A stretch of 64,000 nt of DNA from Linum tenue (GCA_946122785.1 CAMGYJ010000003.1:4216001-4280000), one strand, 5' to 3'; positions 31,818-42,731 are shown, numbered from the stretch's first letter. Notes: a model not told the origin generated them from the sequence alone. Numbers and translations are program-made.

Positions 31818-31949
31818 CACTCTCTTCTATCATGTAATGGCACTGCTGCCACTTTCCTTGCTTTCGTAATCTATATTTCTTACAAATCAAAAAAAAAAAA
31901 AACCCCCACTGTCCTAAACACTCTCTGTACCTTTACTCTCTACATTTCC

Positions 31950-33675
31950 CGCTGATTATATCATTACTGATTCGACGTTGGAGTGTAGATCACTCCTCAA
32001 TTTCCCTGCAGCAAACAAAATAACAGTGATGGTAAGTGCAGATTCTTAATCTTCTCCAACATAACCGTGATTTTCAAAGAACCTACCCTTTCGCCTCGAC
32101 AGTATGAGCACCCTTCCAGCTAGCAATACGCCGACTCATCTCAGGACCAGGAAAAAGCTGCAACAATTTTCCCCAAAGATGAGAATCAACTCAGCTCGAG
32201 CCGCTTAAATGCGCTTTAAAAGAAAGAATTCACATAAGGTTGAAGTACATCCCAGACTTTTGCTGCAGACAGCAGACATATACCTTGATCAGTAGGCCAT
32301 AGTCTTCCTCAACTGCTGGATCTGAGCCTGGAGCGTTCCTGTACACAGAACAGGTTCTATCTTTTAGCTAAAAACAACGTAACAATCCAACAGCGTAGAC
32401 GGACTTCTAGTGGCAAAATACTGTTATCAGGATTCTAAAGGAAGAACAAATACAATGTGACACAATGCTTTGTTATACACAGCATGCTATTTACCTTTCA
32501 ATGGGGGATGCAGCAACATTCAAACCATGCTTCTTAGAGTAATTCACAGTAAGCCTGCCATTACAGCAAGAGGCAAACATATTAAAAGCTACCCACACTC
32601 CCACAGTGATCAAACTAAACTTTAACTGAAGATGCTACATGCCCTATTCACATCATCAAAGAACTGAAAGTCCTTAACACGTATGCTATACCGATACTAA
32701 ATATGGGCCAGCTGATACGATGTTACGGAGAAGGTACTACTGACATTGATATGGACACTGAACATACCTGTACAAATCAATGTTGTGACTAGCAGTTGCA
32801 GTGTCTTGAATCTTGAATTCAGTCTGCTTCTTCGGATCGAGAACTGAAAACGAGAATAATAAACAAGCAACCCGCACAGTGAGCTACCCTAATTCACTAC
32901 TTGCGGTCAGAATTCAGAAACAGACAACAAAACAGAAGGAGAAGGAGGCTTACCAACTTGCGGAGCATTCTCTTCGCTTGGTTCCTTCAGGTGAACCTAG
33001 AGCAAATTGCCAAGGCGTTAGTTCCCGATTCAGAAGGCAGAACCGAATAAATCAGAGCTTCGAGAACAGCCGCAAGATCAAGAGTAAGTTCCAGCAAAAC
33101 ATTTCACTATAAACCCTAAGAATGATCCAGAAGTCGAATCTCTCAGAAAGCTCCAAGTATTTCAATCAAGCAACCACAGAACAGGTCTACGCACAAATCA
33201 ACGACTACCGGTTCAAAATTCACAGCATCAACGGCGTTAGTTCCCGATTCAGAAGGCAAAACCGAATAAACCAGAGCTTCGAGAACAGCCGCAAGATCAA
33301 GAGTAAGTTCCACCAAAACATTTCGTCTATAAAACCCTAAGAACGATCCAGAAGTCGAATCTCTCGAAACCTCGAAGTATTTCAATCAAGCAACAACAGA
33401 GCAGCTCGACGAACAAATCAACGACTACCGGTTCAAAATTCAGAGCACCTACGAGTTCGAATCTCTAACATGAAAGCGATACATACCTCAACCAGTCCAT
33501 GAACTGTAATCGGAGTGTCGTCGTAGCAGAAGTAGGCCACTCCAGTCGCAGCAGCAACTGCAACGCCGATGGGGAGACGGAGTCGCTTGAAGAGTGATCT
33601 TCCTCCTCCGCCACCAGGAGACGCCCGAGTAGGGGTGGCGGATTTCGAAGCCAGTCGACGGAAGATCGCAGACAT
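31950..33675 (-). pseudogene. NADH-cytochrome b5 reductase-like gene, copy 2, truncated
   Basis: Minus-strand exons: 33675-33487 (start MSAIFRRLASKS, then a Gly-rich stretch and a hydrophobic segment), 32996-32954, 32843-32768, 32554-32495, 32338-32284, 32157-32087, and a degenerate 32005 to about 31950. Sizes match copy 1 (43, 76, 60, 55 and 71 nt), so intron positions are conserved and the frame stays open across the first six. The exon coding for GKTKYVIRP is missing, and the next exon reads NAPGSDP where copy 1 has YTPISDP, so the FAD-binding RPYT motif is gone. The last fragment (GKLRSDLHSN) meets a TAA. No NADH-binding exons remain; the LINE 2 poly(A) lies beyond. It encodes at most an N-terminal membrane-targeting piece with a damaged flavin domain. 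Confidence 0.85.
33015..33450. repeat. 219-bp tandem duplication in intron 1 of CBR copy 2
   Basis: The block beginning GCGTTAGTTCCCGATTCAGA at 33015 is repeated from 33234 with few differences, extending past ATTTCAATCAAGCAAC. The two units lie between exon 2 and exon 1 of the minus-strand gene. Confidence 0.8.
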
Positions 33676-34060
33676 TTTCCTGAGATCGGAAATGAACAGC
33701 AACGGGAGTGAAGTGCAGAAATCACAGGCCACGAACGGTGCTACTTTCTTTCTTGCTCAGTCAGTCACTCTTCCTACTGGCTACTACTACTACTCCAGAG
33801 TCGGCGTTTGAGATAATAATAAGCTGCGGCAGCGCCCACGAGCATTAGCGTGTGAGAGCGCACTTAAAAGGCCTAGCCCGTATCGATTGAAGACCGGTTT
33901 GGGCTTTTTGGCACTTCTTAGATTCGGCCTACAAACAGACACGCCAAGCCGTATAACAGTGGATTGGTTTGAAACTCGGCCCAGTAAATAGCTTGGTTTA
34001 GCTATTAAAAGGTTTTGCAAATTAAAATCTATATATTTATAGATTGATTATGAATGAAAT
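33676..34060 (-). promoter_or_regulatory. Upstream region of CBR copy 2
   Basis: Paralogous to 18709-19103. It is the probable promoter and 5' leader and has the same AAAAGGCCTA and GGTTTGGGCTTTT blocks. The duplication is lost beyond the GCAAATTAAAA string near 34020, where AT-rich intergenic DNA begins. Confidence 0.6.
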
Positions 34061-34281
34061 ACACATGGAATTAAATCTTATCGTAACAATGATTCCCACG
34101 CCAATATCAAAATATTTGGGGCATGGGATATATGATTTACTAAAGAGAAAAGGCTATCAACATAATCATCGGTATATTTTAGCAAAGTATAAAATTCATA
34201 GAGTGAATGATATATTTCAATGATAATTAAAATGTACGCATTAGAAATATTGTTGTAGAACTCATAAATTTTTTTGTATTA
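34061..34281. other. AT-rich intergenic, nothing recognised
   Basis: No gene, inverted repeat or RNA feature is seen between the CBR upstream region and the left copy of the long direct repeat. Confidence 0.4.
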
Positions 34282-34553
34282 GGAACAAACTCGAATGCTT
34301 AGAGCAGCTTTCCCCACAAACACCTACCAACCAGTCTTTTAATATAGCAACACAAGTGATAACCTTTCTTTATTTTCAAATTGTACATTACCAATAAGAC
34401 GATCGAAATATTATGAGAGAAATAAATTAGTGACTTATAAATCAAGTGATAAAGTATAAGAGTTGACACGATGTATCATAACTTATAAAGTTCAATTCTC
34501 ACAACCTATCATTCCAAGGAAATTATTATAGTGAGTAATTAAAATATTGAAAA
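34282..34553. repeat. Left copy of a ~271-bp direct repeat bracketing the Tat block
   Basis: GGAACAAACTCGAATGC... to ...AAAATATTGAAAA, repeated with roughly 5-6 % differences at 44300-44570. The left copy joins the truncated end of the antisense ORF. The right copy starts at the exact base after the Tat 3' LTR. Confidence 0.9.
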
Positions 34554-35062
34554 GTCCGCCAGCAAAGGGGCGCAGACTTTCATGTCGTAAAGATTGATCT
34601 TCTCCTTCAAAAGCAACTCATAATGCGCGTTTAGCCCATCATATCCCCCCGTCTCTGACTCCATCTGCCTTATATCACCAACTGACCAAGGTGCCATGAT
34701 AGGCGCATACTCACTTGACCACTCCTCCGGCACGGGCTTCACATAGAAGAATCTATTAAAGCATGGCTTGTCCAGCTTTGGCGAGCCGTAAACATAGCCG
34801 TTGTTACGACGATCGCGTCTCTTCACAAAAATCCCAGTAGCTTTCTCGGGCACCCTCATCTTGTAACACTTCCGGAAAAGCCCGTAAGAGGGCGGGATAT
34901 TGCGCTGCTTGCAAGACAGGCGAAACATACACGTATGCAAAATAACAGAAGGAGAAAAGCGTGCAAGAGAGCACTTTATGACGCGTAGAAGAGCACATAA
35001 GAGCGGCTCAAGGGGAAACTTTAGCCCCATTCTCCAGTACTCTGTATAAACACCAATCCAGC
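34554..35062 (-). pseudogene. Tat antisense ORF, middle part (gypsy-type transposon domain)
   Basis: The minus strand reads SWIGVYTEYWRMGLKFPLEP, then SPSVILHTCMFRLSCKQRN, YGLFRKCYKM, YGSPKL and RFFYVKPVPEEW. It is clearly homologous to the antisense gene at 63055-63996 (WFGVYAEYWVMGFKFPIDP, FYVKPTPGEWASG), a domain annotated as putative gypsy-type transposon (PF04195-like). The frame joins the 42727-43350 segment at NCSK/SW once the nested LTR element and one 5-bp duplication are removed. The fragment ends 5 nt before the exon boundary seen in the younger copy. Confidence 0.8.
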
Positions 35063-36839
35063 TGTTTACCCATAAAAAAATCAGCTTGTACCACATCGAT
35101 TAATTACAAGGGGATTAATGGATTTATAAGGCCAGCTCAACATTAATGATTAAAAGAGCCAGCTGGGCCTAGTTGGGTTAGATTTTTGGGCCTAAGTGGC
35201 CAACCCCCTTCTCCTCTATACGATGGCCGACCCGTCTCCGAGGCCCCCATAGTCGGACGATGCCTCCACCCCTTAGTATGAAATTTGGCCTACAAAAACT
35301 AAGTCTTGGAAACAAGGCGACACAATGGGGTGCCAAACGACCGGGTACCAAGCCTGGTACCAAATAAGGGGGTCAAACAAAAGGGTATCAAGCCGACAAG
35401 GCAGGCCTGATACCCAAGTAAGAAATTTGGCTAAGTATGGAAAACAAGGCGACACAACGGGGTGCCAAACGGCCGGGTACCAAGCCGGATACCAAATAGG
35501 AGGCCATCCAAAGGTTAAGTATGGGAAACAAGGCGACACAACGGGGTGCCAAACGGCCGGGTACCAAGCGGGTACCAAATAGGAGGTCATCCAAAAACTA
35601 AGTGTTGGAAACAAGGTGACACAACAGGGTGCCAAATGACCGGATGTTAACGACGGGGTATCAAGCCGGCAAAGCAGGGCTTGGTACTTTGACATATAAT
35701 TTGGCTAAGTATGAAGCAAAAGGGTATCAAGCCGACAAGGTAGGCTTGATACCAAAAGATATAAAAATTGGCTATGTATGGAGCTAAGGGGGTACCAGGC
35801 GGGCAAGGCGACCTCGGTACCAAGACCCCTACAAGGTACCAAGCCGGCATGACAGGCTTGGCAGCCAAGCAAGGCGACAGGGTACCATGACCCCAAGGGG
35901 GTATAAAGCCGGCAAGACTGACTTGGTGGCCAGGCAACAGGGGGCCAAGCCAGGTACCAACTAAGAGAGTCATACAAAAACTAAGTCTGGATATCAAGCC
36001 AACAAGACGGACTTGATAGCCATACATCAGGGTATCAAGCCAACAAGACAAGAAATTCGACTAAGGCATGGTGACTAGCTGAGGTGGACACCCAACTATG
36101 GATGGATCGACCAGGATGCCGAGCTCAGCCCTTATGAGGCCATATGGAGACAAAGTCCAAAGACGGGATTGGTAGAACCTTCACGGGGTACCCAACCGGC
36201 AGGGTGCAACTTACCACTTGACGAGGCTACAAAAACTAAATATGGTGACCAAACCACCAAGACTGGCTTGGTAGCAAGGGGTGTCAAGTTGATTACATGG
36301 GCTTGGTGGCATGTCAGAAGGTATCAAGCCGAGGAGACGGCTTGGTAACAACCAACAAGTTAATGAGAAGGACTTGGTGTCATGAGGTGGTAGCGGACTC
36401 AGGAGTGGGGAGTCATCAAGCAGTCGAGGGTGAAATCAAGACCTCATCATGGTTCATAGAGGCTAAGGCAAGAGCCTCAACCTCATCCAGTCATGCTAGC
36501 GGTTACAAAGGCAGTTACCAAGGCAGTTACACTTGATGTCTATAAATAGGAGAAACTAAAATTGTAAAAGGGTTCCACAACCAACCATTTGACACACTAT
36601 GTCAAACTTTTATCATTTCTCTGCGAATTAGCCATAGCCCTTAGTTTTCGGAGCCCTCACTGAACCTCCATAGGAGTAGAGTTACATAACTTAGATTATT
36701 CCTAAAAACCATAAAAAACATCAAACACCCTCGTTCGAACATTGTTCGGAGAGGTGTGAACCGTGTTGATTGTCATTGTTCAAGAAGTCAAAGGTGCATT
36801 CATTGTGTTCAAACACAAGTTTTTCCTTGCCGGAAAATA
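35063..36839 (+). repeat. 5' LTR of the second gag-derived element
   Basis: 1777 bp. It contains four related units starting GGAAACAAGGCGACACAA (about 35309, 35438, 35523, 35608; spacing 129, 85 and 85 bp) and many GGTATCAAGCCG motifs. The TATA box TCTATAAATAGG lies near 36540. Relative to the 3' LTR it lacks about 153 bp between CCAGTCATG and CTAGCGGTTAC (near 36495). It ends in TA instead of CA. Confidence 0.85.
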
Positions 36840-36877
36840 AATTGGCACACCCGGTGGGACTCTATGTGTTTGATTTG

Positions 36878-37700
36878 ATGGCTCCACGACTGAGAGAACA
36901 GGAAGGTGATATTTCACCAGGAGTTGCGAAGGAGTTGGCGGCCAAGTTCAAATTTGTCCAAGCATGAGTAAGTGTTGTCGGAAACAATGGCATGATTGAG
37001 CTTGCCACCAGTGGCACCTTGTGCCGATGTAACCACCACTGCCATGTCACTCCGCTCAATAATGGATGATAACTGCAAGATGGTGATGGAGAACCGTCAA
37101 GTGATGGTGGAGATCCGTCGATTAATGGAAGAGAGTTTGAATGGACTTGTTAGAAATTCACAACAGACAAGTCTAAAACTTGCTTCTTTTAGTTCTATGT
37201 TAGATAGACGTTTGGATGAATTGATTGAAGCAACTACGAAAATACATATTGCTTGGATAAGCTTAAAAAATATTTTATAGAACCAGTGGTGCGAGAAATT
37301 TCTTTACCAAAAAATGGTATAGATCCGCCACCAAGTATTGCTACGGAGTATACAAGTATCCTGTTCTCCGGTGGCCGGACTACCCAACCACGGTCAGGGA
37401 ACTTACCTTCTCCGACAATGAGTCAACCACCTCTTCAACAAGGCAGTTATGACAAGAATATTACTAAAACATTCACCACCCATGTAAAGCAACCGCCGCC
37501 TGTGCTGACAGTTACTCTAAAAACTATCTCAAAGGCTAGACCATTCTTGAACATGACAGTTGGTGGAGGGTCACTAGCTATGGATGTGCTACCACAAGTT
37601 TTCCCAACCTCGTTGCCATCGATGCTTAAGCGGTCTGGTGGATGCAAACCACCAGGGGGCAGGAAGAGGTGCATGGAAGCCTACCATCTGACAAGATGAA
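36878..37700 (+). pseudogene. Gag N-terminal remnant of the second gag-derived element
   Basis: ATG 36878 opens MAPRLREQEGDISPGVAKEL, matching MAPRRRNPEGDVPPGIVEEH of the young gag. A stop follows at 36965. In other frames come ENRQVMVEIRRLMEE, LDRRLDELIEATTK (compare VDRRLGQLFEVVTK) and a Pro-rich stretch. The gag core and zinc knuckle are absent. This is a decayed relative of the young element's gag, which shows that the two belong to one wider family. Confidence 0.65.
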
Positions 37701-39584
37701 GATGAAGAGTCAGGGTGAGGGTGAGGGGCAAGTTGATGTCAAGAAAGGTGAACAAAATGGTGTGTCCAACAAAACACCATATTTGTTTCCTAAGGATGGC
37801 ATGGGGACATATCTCCATCTCTATGCAGTGGGCAGGGGGGCATGTCATCAGACATAAAGGATGGAGTGAGTGGCAAGTTTAAGTGGGTGTTGCCTACCCA
37901 TGCCACCTATGATTTTCATAACTTCGACAACGTGTCAAAGAGTGCACAAGGAGGCGAGGCCCCTTGTACCATGCCACATGAAGGGTCGACAAGGGGGCAT
38001 ATAATCAACCACAAACAATAGAAAGATACACATACCCAAGAAGCCACAACAAACCCAAGCCACACATGCTTGTAGTAAGCATGGTAGTGTAGTTGAGTTT
38101 GGCAAAGGGGGGCACGTCAAAAACCATGAACAAGGCTATGGGGGGCATGTCTCCAACCAGTGGAAAGGGGGGCATGTCACTGACAGTGAAGAAACGAGTA
38201 GAGAACAAGTCTAGGAGTGTTCATCACACCCAACCCACTCAAAAAATTTCTAAGTATGAGATGGTGTTAAGGGATGGACGAGGAAGCAAGTCCATGCCTA
38301 AAGCCCCCAATTGCATGCCGAACATGAATGGCAAACAAGAAGGCATGAATAAGACATCTTGACACACACCAACCAATCATGGTCCTATAAAGAATCAAGA
38401 GTTGTTATGTGTTAAGTGTAAAAACCATGAAGACATGGGTTTTAGAAAGAGTCAAGTTGGCCACAAAGGTGGTCGTCAACTCTGTAAGTCCAAACACCAA
38501 CCTTCTCAACCATATGGGAAGAGTAAGCATGTGCCAAGTTGGGGTAAACTAAGAAAGATGGCAACTCTTGGCCCCTTTGATGAGTCGAAGGAGTTGAAAA
38601 TGTCTAGTGCACCATCTAGGACGAGGCAAACACATCGGGTTCAACATCAACCCAACATGTCTAGTAAGGTGGCCAAGACAGTGGATCATGGGACCCCTTG
38701 CAAGCCCACTAAGACATGACAAGTTGAGAGGGTGCCATCCATTATTAAGTTGGAAAATTTGAAACCAACACCAAATGAGTTGTTTCCCCTAATAGAGGGA
38801 AGACAAGTAGTGTATGGATGGTTGGTATGGTTTAACCCATGGACTTGGCAGTGGGTGTACACCTTTGGCACGTTGGTGGTTGTCAAATGTGGTAGTGGGA
38901 AGTGATGTTTGACACTGTGTTTTATTAATTATATAAATAAAATATTAGTAAAAAAGAAGAAAAAAGGAAAATCATAAGCCAATCATGGCTAAAAAATATG
39001 AGGTCAAAGTGACAAGTTTTAGTTAGATTTATGGTGTGAGTACCTGGTCATGACTGGTAAGCCACAACCATGTGGTGGTTGGATCCATGCCACTTACATG
39101 GCATGAGCAAGTGATTGGGTGTCTGGTGTAGACCTTTCACTGTCCATGCCACCCGACCCAATGTGGCCTACTTGTTAAAAAATTTAGATGATGTGTTTCA
39201 TGATCGATTGATCAATGGCAAGTATCTCAAGCCTTGTGTCCCTTCTCTTTGGGACGCGAGGTGTCAAGGGGTTCAATGTTGGGCGGCCACCATGGTGGCC
39301 GGCATGCCAAGCCTCCCACACCCTAAGACATGGCATGATAACCTCGTGATAAAGCATGGCTTGAGTAGCTAGCCATGACATGGAAAGGAAATTGAGCTAG
39401 TTAAGTTTTACTTCCGTCTGTCGGGGCCTAGCATTCCATAAAAGGCTATGGGTGCATGGCTTTGTAATCAAAGCCAAAATTTGGCTAAGGAAGGTGGTGC
39501 CAAGATAAGTATTATTTTTAGGTGGTCAAGTTGATTTCAACAACTTAGTGCATAATTCTTATACACTAAGTTGTGGGGGGCATT
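37701..39584. other. Non-coding interior of the second gag-derived element
   Basis: No protein domain is recognised. Purine-rich GGGGGGCATGTC-like strings recur (about 37838, 38107, 38138, 38167), resembling copies of the polypurine tract. The polypurine tract proper, TTGTGGGGGGCATT, is at 39571-39584 next to the 3' LTR. Confidence 0.55.
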
Positions 39585-42500
39585 TGTTTACCCATAAAAA
39601 AATCAGCTTGTACCACATCGATTAATTACAAGGGGATTAATGGATTTATAAGGCCAGCTCAACACTAATGATTAAAAGAGCCAGTTGGGCCTAGTTGGGT
39701 TATATTTTTGGGCCTAGTTGGGTTATATTTTTGGGCCTAAGTGGCCAAACCCCTTCTCCTCTATACGATTGTCGACCCGTCTCCGAGGCCCCCATAGCCG
39801 GACGATGCCTCCACCCCTTAGTATGAAATTTGGCCTACAAAAACTAAGTCTTGGAAACAAGGCGACACAATGGGGTGCCAAACGACCGGGTACCAAGCCT
39901 GGTACCAAATAAGGGGGCCAAACAAGAGGGTATCAAGCCGACAAGGCAGGCCTGATACCCAAGTAAGAAATTTGGCTAAATATGGAAAACAAGGCGACAC
40001 AACGGGGTGCCAAACGGCCGAGTACCAAGCCGGATACCAAATAGGAGGCCATCCAAAGGTTAAGTATGAGAAACAAGGCGACACAACGTGGGTGCCAAAC
40101 GGCCGGGTACCAAGCCGGGTACCAAATAGGAGGTCATCCAAAAACTAAGTCTTGGAAATAAGGTGACACAACAGGGTGCCAAATGAGCGGATGTCAACGA
40201 CAGGGTATCAAGCCGTCAAAGCAGGGCTTGGTACTTTGACATATAATTTGGCTAAGTATTAGGGGTGGGCGTTCGGTCGGTTCGGTTTGAACCGAACCGA
40301 ACAAGGACATGCCGAATTTCCGAAGTACCCAGCACCCCAACCGAATTCGAACCGAGCTATAATTCGGTTCGGTTCGACCGAACCGAAGTATAGCTCGGTT
40401 TGGTTCGACTGCCCAAAACCAAAAGACTCACCTGCTGCCTTATCTCAAACGAGCCCCTTCTCTCTCTCTACCCTATCTTTTCACTTCTCCCTGACTCTCT
40501 CTCTTCCGCCCTCTCACTTCTCCCTGACTCCTCCGATCTTCCACCCTCTCTCTCCCTCCAACCAACTAACACGGCGGCGGCGACCGGCGATGGCGAGCAC
40601 AACGCATGCAGCTGAATCCTCTGATCTTCCCCCCTCTCTCTCCCTCCAACCAATTAACGAGCTGGCGGCGACCGACGACGGCGAGCACAACGCAGCTGCC
40701 GCGACAGCGTCGGTAGAGATTTCCGCCTCCAGTCTCGAAGCAACACGGATCTTTAAGGGTTCGAAGTAAAGAAATCCAATCGAAGGACGGCGGCCGGAAG
40801 CGATTGACGACGGCGATGGTGATAACTTCAATGACGAAGGTTCATACGAGTTCAAATCCAAGCATGCATGACATTTTTTGGGTTTGTATTCTCCTTCGAG
40901 ATTCAGTGTCATCGCCTCTGTTTTTGATTCAGGTGGAGATAACTTCAATTTTGAAGGTTAACTCGGCGGTGAAGGAGGTGGGAGATCATGATGGAGAAGA
41001 CGGTGGAGGTGGTGGCTTGATGGCGTCGGTCGTCGAAGAGGGAGAGCCAAGAGGCAGGTGAAGGAGGAGAACGGCTGACGGCGGCGACTACGCCTGTTGT
41101 GTTGTGAGACGGGGATGGGTGATAGTGGGTTAGATCTGGGCTAGGGTTTGCACTTTGCGGGATGGGCCGATAGGGGGATGGGAATGGGCTAGGGTTTCAA
41201 TAGGCAAAGAGGCTTTTGGGCTTGGGGTTCATGACATGTCAACTGTTGGGGCAATTTTTCGGTTTTCGGTTCGGAATTCGGAACCTCGGTTTCGGTTGAG
41301 AGAACCTTGGTTTCCGAAATACCCATATTTCTCTTTCGAATTCCGAACCGAACAACAAAAGTTCGGTTTCGGTTCGGTTCAACTCGGTTTCGGTTCGGTC
41401 CGGTTCGGGTTTACCGAACCGGATGCCCACCCCTACTAAGTATGAAGCATAAGGGTATCTAGCCGACAAGGTAGGCTTGATACCAAAAGATATAAAAATT
41501 GGCTAAGTATGGTGCTAAGGGGGTACCAGGCGGGCAAGACGACCTCGGTACCAAGACCCCTACAAGGTACCAAGCCGGCATGACAGGCTTGGCAGCCAAG
41601 CAAGGCGACAGGGTACCATGACCCCAAGGGGGTATCAAGCCGGCAAGACTGACTTGGTGGCCAGGAAACAGGGGGCCAAGCCAGGTACCAACTAACAGAG
41701 TCATACAGAAACTAAGTCTGGATATCAAGCCAACAAGACGGACTTGATAGCCAGACATCAGGGTATCAAGCCAACAAGACAAGAAATTCGACTAAGGCAT
41801 GGTGACTAGCTGAGGTGGCCACCCAACTATGGATGGATCGACCAGGATGCCGAGCTCAGCCCTTATGAGGCCATATGGAGACAAAGTCCAAAGACGGGAT
41901 TGGTAGCACCTTCACGGGGTACCAAACCGGCAGGGTGCAACTTACCACTTGACGAGGCTACAAAAACTAAGTATGGAGACCAAGCCACCAAGACTGGCTT
42001 AGTAGCAAGGGGTGTCAAGTTGATTACATGGGCTTGGTGGCACGTCAGAAGGTATCAAGCCGATGAGACGGTTTGGTAACAACCAACAAGTTAATGAGAA
42101 GGACTTGGTGTCATGAGGTGGTAGCGGACTCAGGAGCGGGGAGTCATCAAGCAGTCGAGGGTGAAATCAAGACCTCATAATGGTTCATAGAGGCTAAGGC
42201 AAGAGCCTCAACCCCATCCAGTCATGACAAGGCGACAAGGATCAACAACAACCCGACCCGGCATCGAGGCCATCAAGTACCCACCATCCCAAGACGGGAA
42301 AAGGGCCACCAAGGTGACGGTTACCAACTAGTCACCAAGGCGGCGACAAGGACCCCGAGGCGGTTTGGAGCAACAAGCCAGCTAGCGGTTACAAAGGAAG
42401 TTACCAAGGAAGTTACACTTGATGTCTATAAATAGGAGAAACTAAAATTGTAAAAGGGTTCCACAACCAACCATTTGACACACTATGTCAAACTTTTATC

Positions 42501-42726
42501 CTTTTCTCTGCGAATTAGCCATAGCCCTTAGTTTTTAGAGCTCTCACTGAACCTCCATAGGAGTAGAGTAACATAACTTAGATTATTCCCAAAAACCATC
42601 AAAAACATCAAACACCCTCGTTCGAACATTGTTCGGAGAGGTGTGAACCGTGTTGATTGTCGTTGTTCAAGAAGTCAAAGGTGCATTCATAGTGTTCAAA
42701 CACAAGTTTTTCCTCGCCGAAAAACA
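39585..42726 (+). repeat. 3' LTR of the second gag-derived element
   Basis: 3142 bp, of which 1184 bp is a hAT element plus its duplicated target. The rest aligns to the 5' LTR, including the tandem GGAAACAAGG units and the TATA box near 42430. It keeps the 153-bp segment (about 42233-42385) lost from the 5' LTR and has a small duplication GTTATATTTTTGGGCCTA near 39700. It ends CCGAAAAACA. Confidence 0.85.
40260..41435. mobile_element. Non-autonomous hAT element in the 3' LTR
   Basis: The ends TAGGGGTGGGC and GCCCACCCCTA are perfect inverted repeats. The 8-bp duplication CTAAGTAT lies at 40252-40259 and 41436-41443. The 5' LTR shows the empty site (GGCTAAGTATGAAGC at about 35703), which proves the insertion. 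Subterminal CGGTTCGGTT repeats flank a CT-rich, leader-like interior with a direct repeat of about 75 bp (CTCTCTCTCCCTCCAACCAA at about 40544 and 40634). There is no transposase. Confidence 0.93.
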
Positions 42727-42731
42727 GCACC

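Larger units (their letters stand above)
25299..31902 (+). mobile_element. L1-type LINE 2, from a different subfamily, interrupted
   Basis: A second plus-strand LINE follows LINE 1 directly. Its leader is 25299-25408, its ORFs run 25409-27016 and 27067-31817, and it has a poly(A) of about 14 nt at 31889-31902. The 5' limit is inferred, and I did not find a certain target duplication. Proteins differ clearly from LINE 1, so this is not a tandem copy. It carries a 640-bp Mutator-like insert in the RNase H region and ends against the 3' remnant of CBR copy 2. Confidence 0.8.
35063..42726 (+). mobile_element. Second gag-derived, pol-less LTR retrotransposon (TR-GAG/LARD type), old
   Basis: 5' LTR 35063-36839, internal 36840-39584, 3' LTR 39585-42726, both LTRs starting TGTTTACCCAT. 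The primer region AATTGGCACACCCGGTGGGA and polypurine tract TTGTGGGGGGCATT match the young gag-only element. The target duplication is degraded (CCAGC at 35058-35062, GCACC at 42727-42731), but removing the element and one copy restores the frame of the antisense ORF. The gag is reduced to remnants and pol is absent. The 3' LTR holds a hAT insertion. Confidence 0.85.

Noticed and set aside
35280..36040. Cys/Trp/Tyr-rich minus-strand frames that look like small secreted repeats
   Set aside because: They track the GGTACCAAGCCGG-type tandem repeats of an LTR and occur in both LTRs; no start or gene context.
40287..40769. 160-residue Ser/Pro/Ala-rich plus-strand frame
   Set aside because: Lies wholly inside a short hAT element and arises from CT-rich leader DNA with an internal direct repeat.
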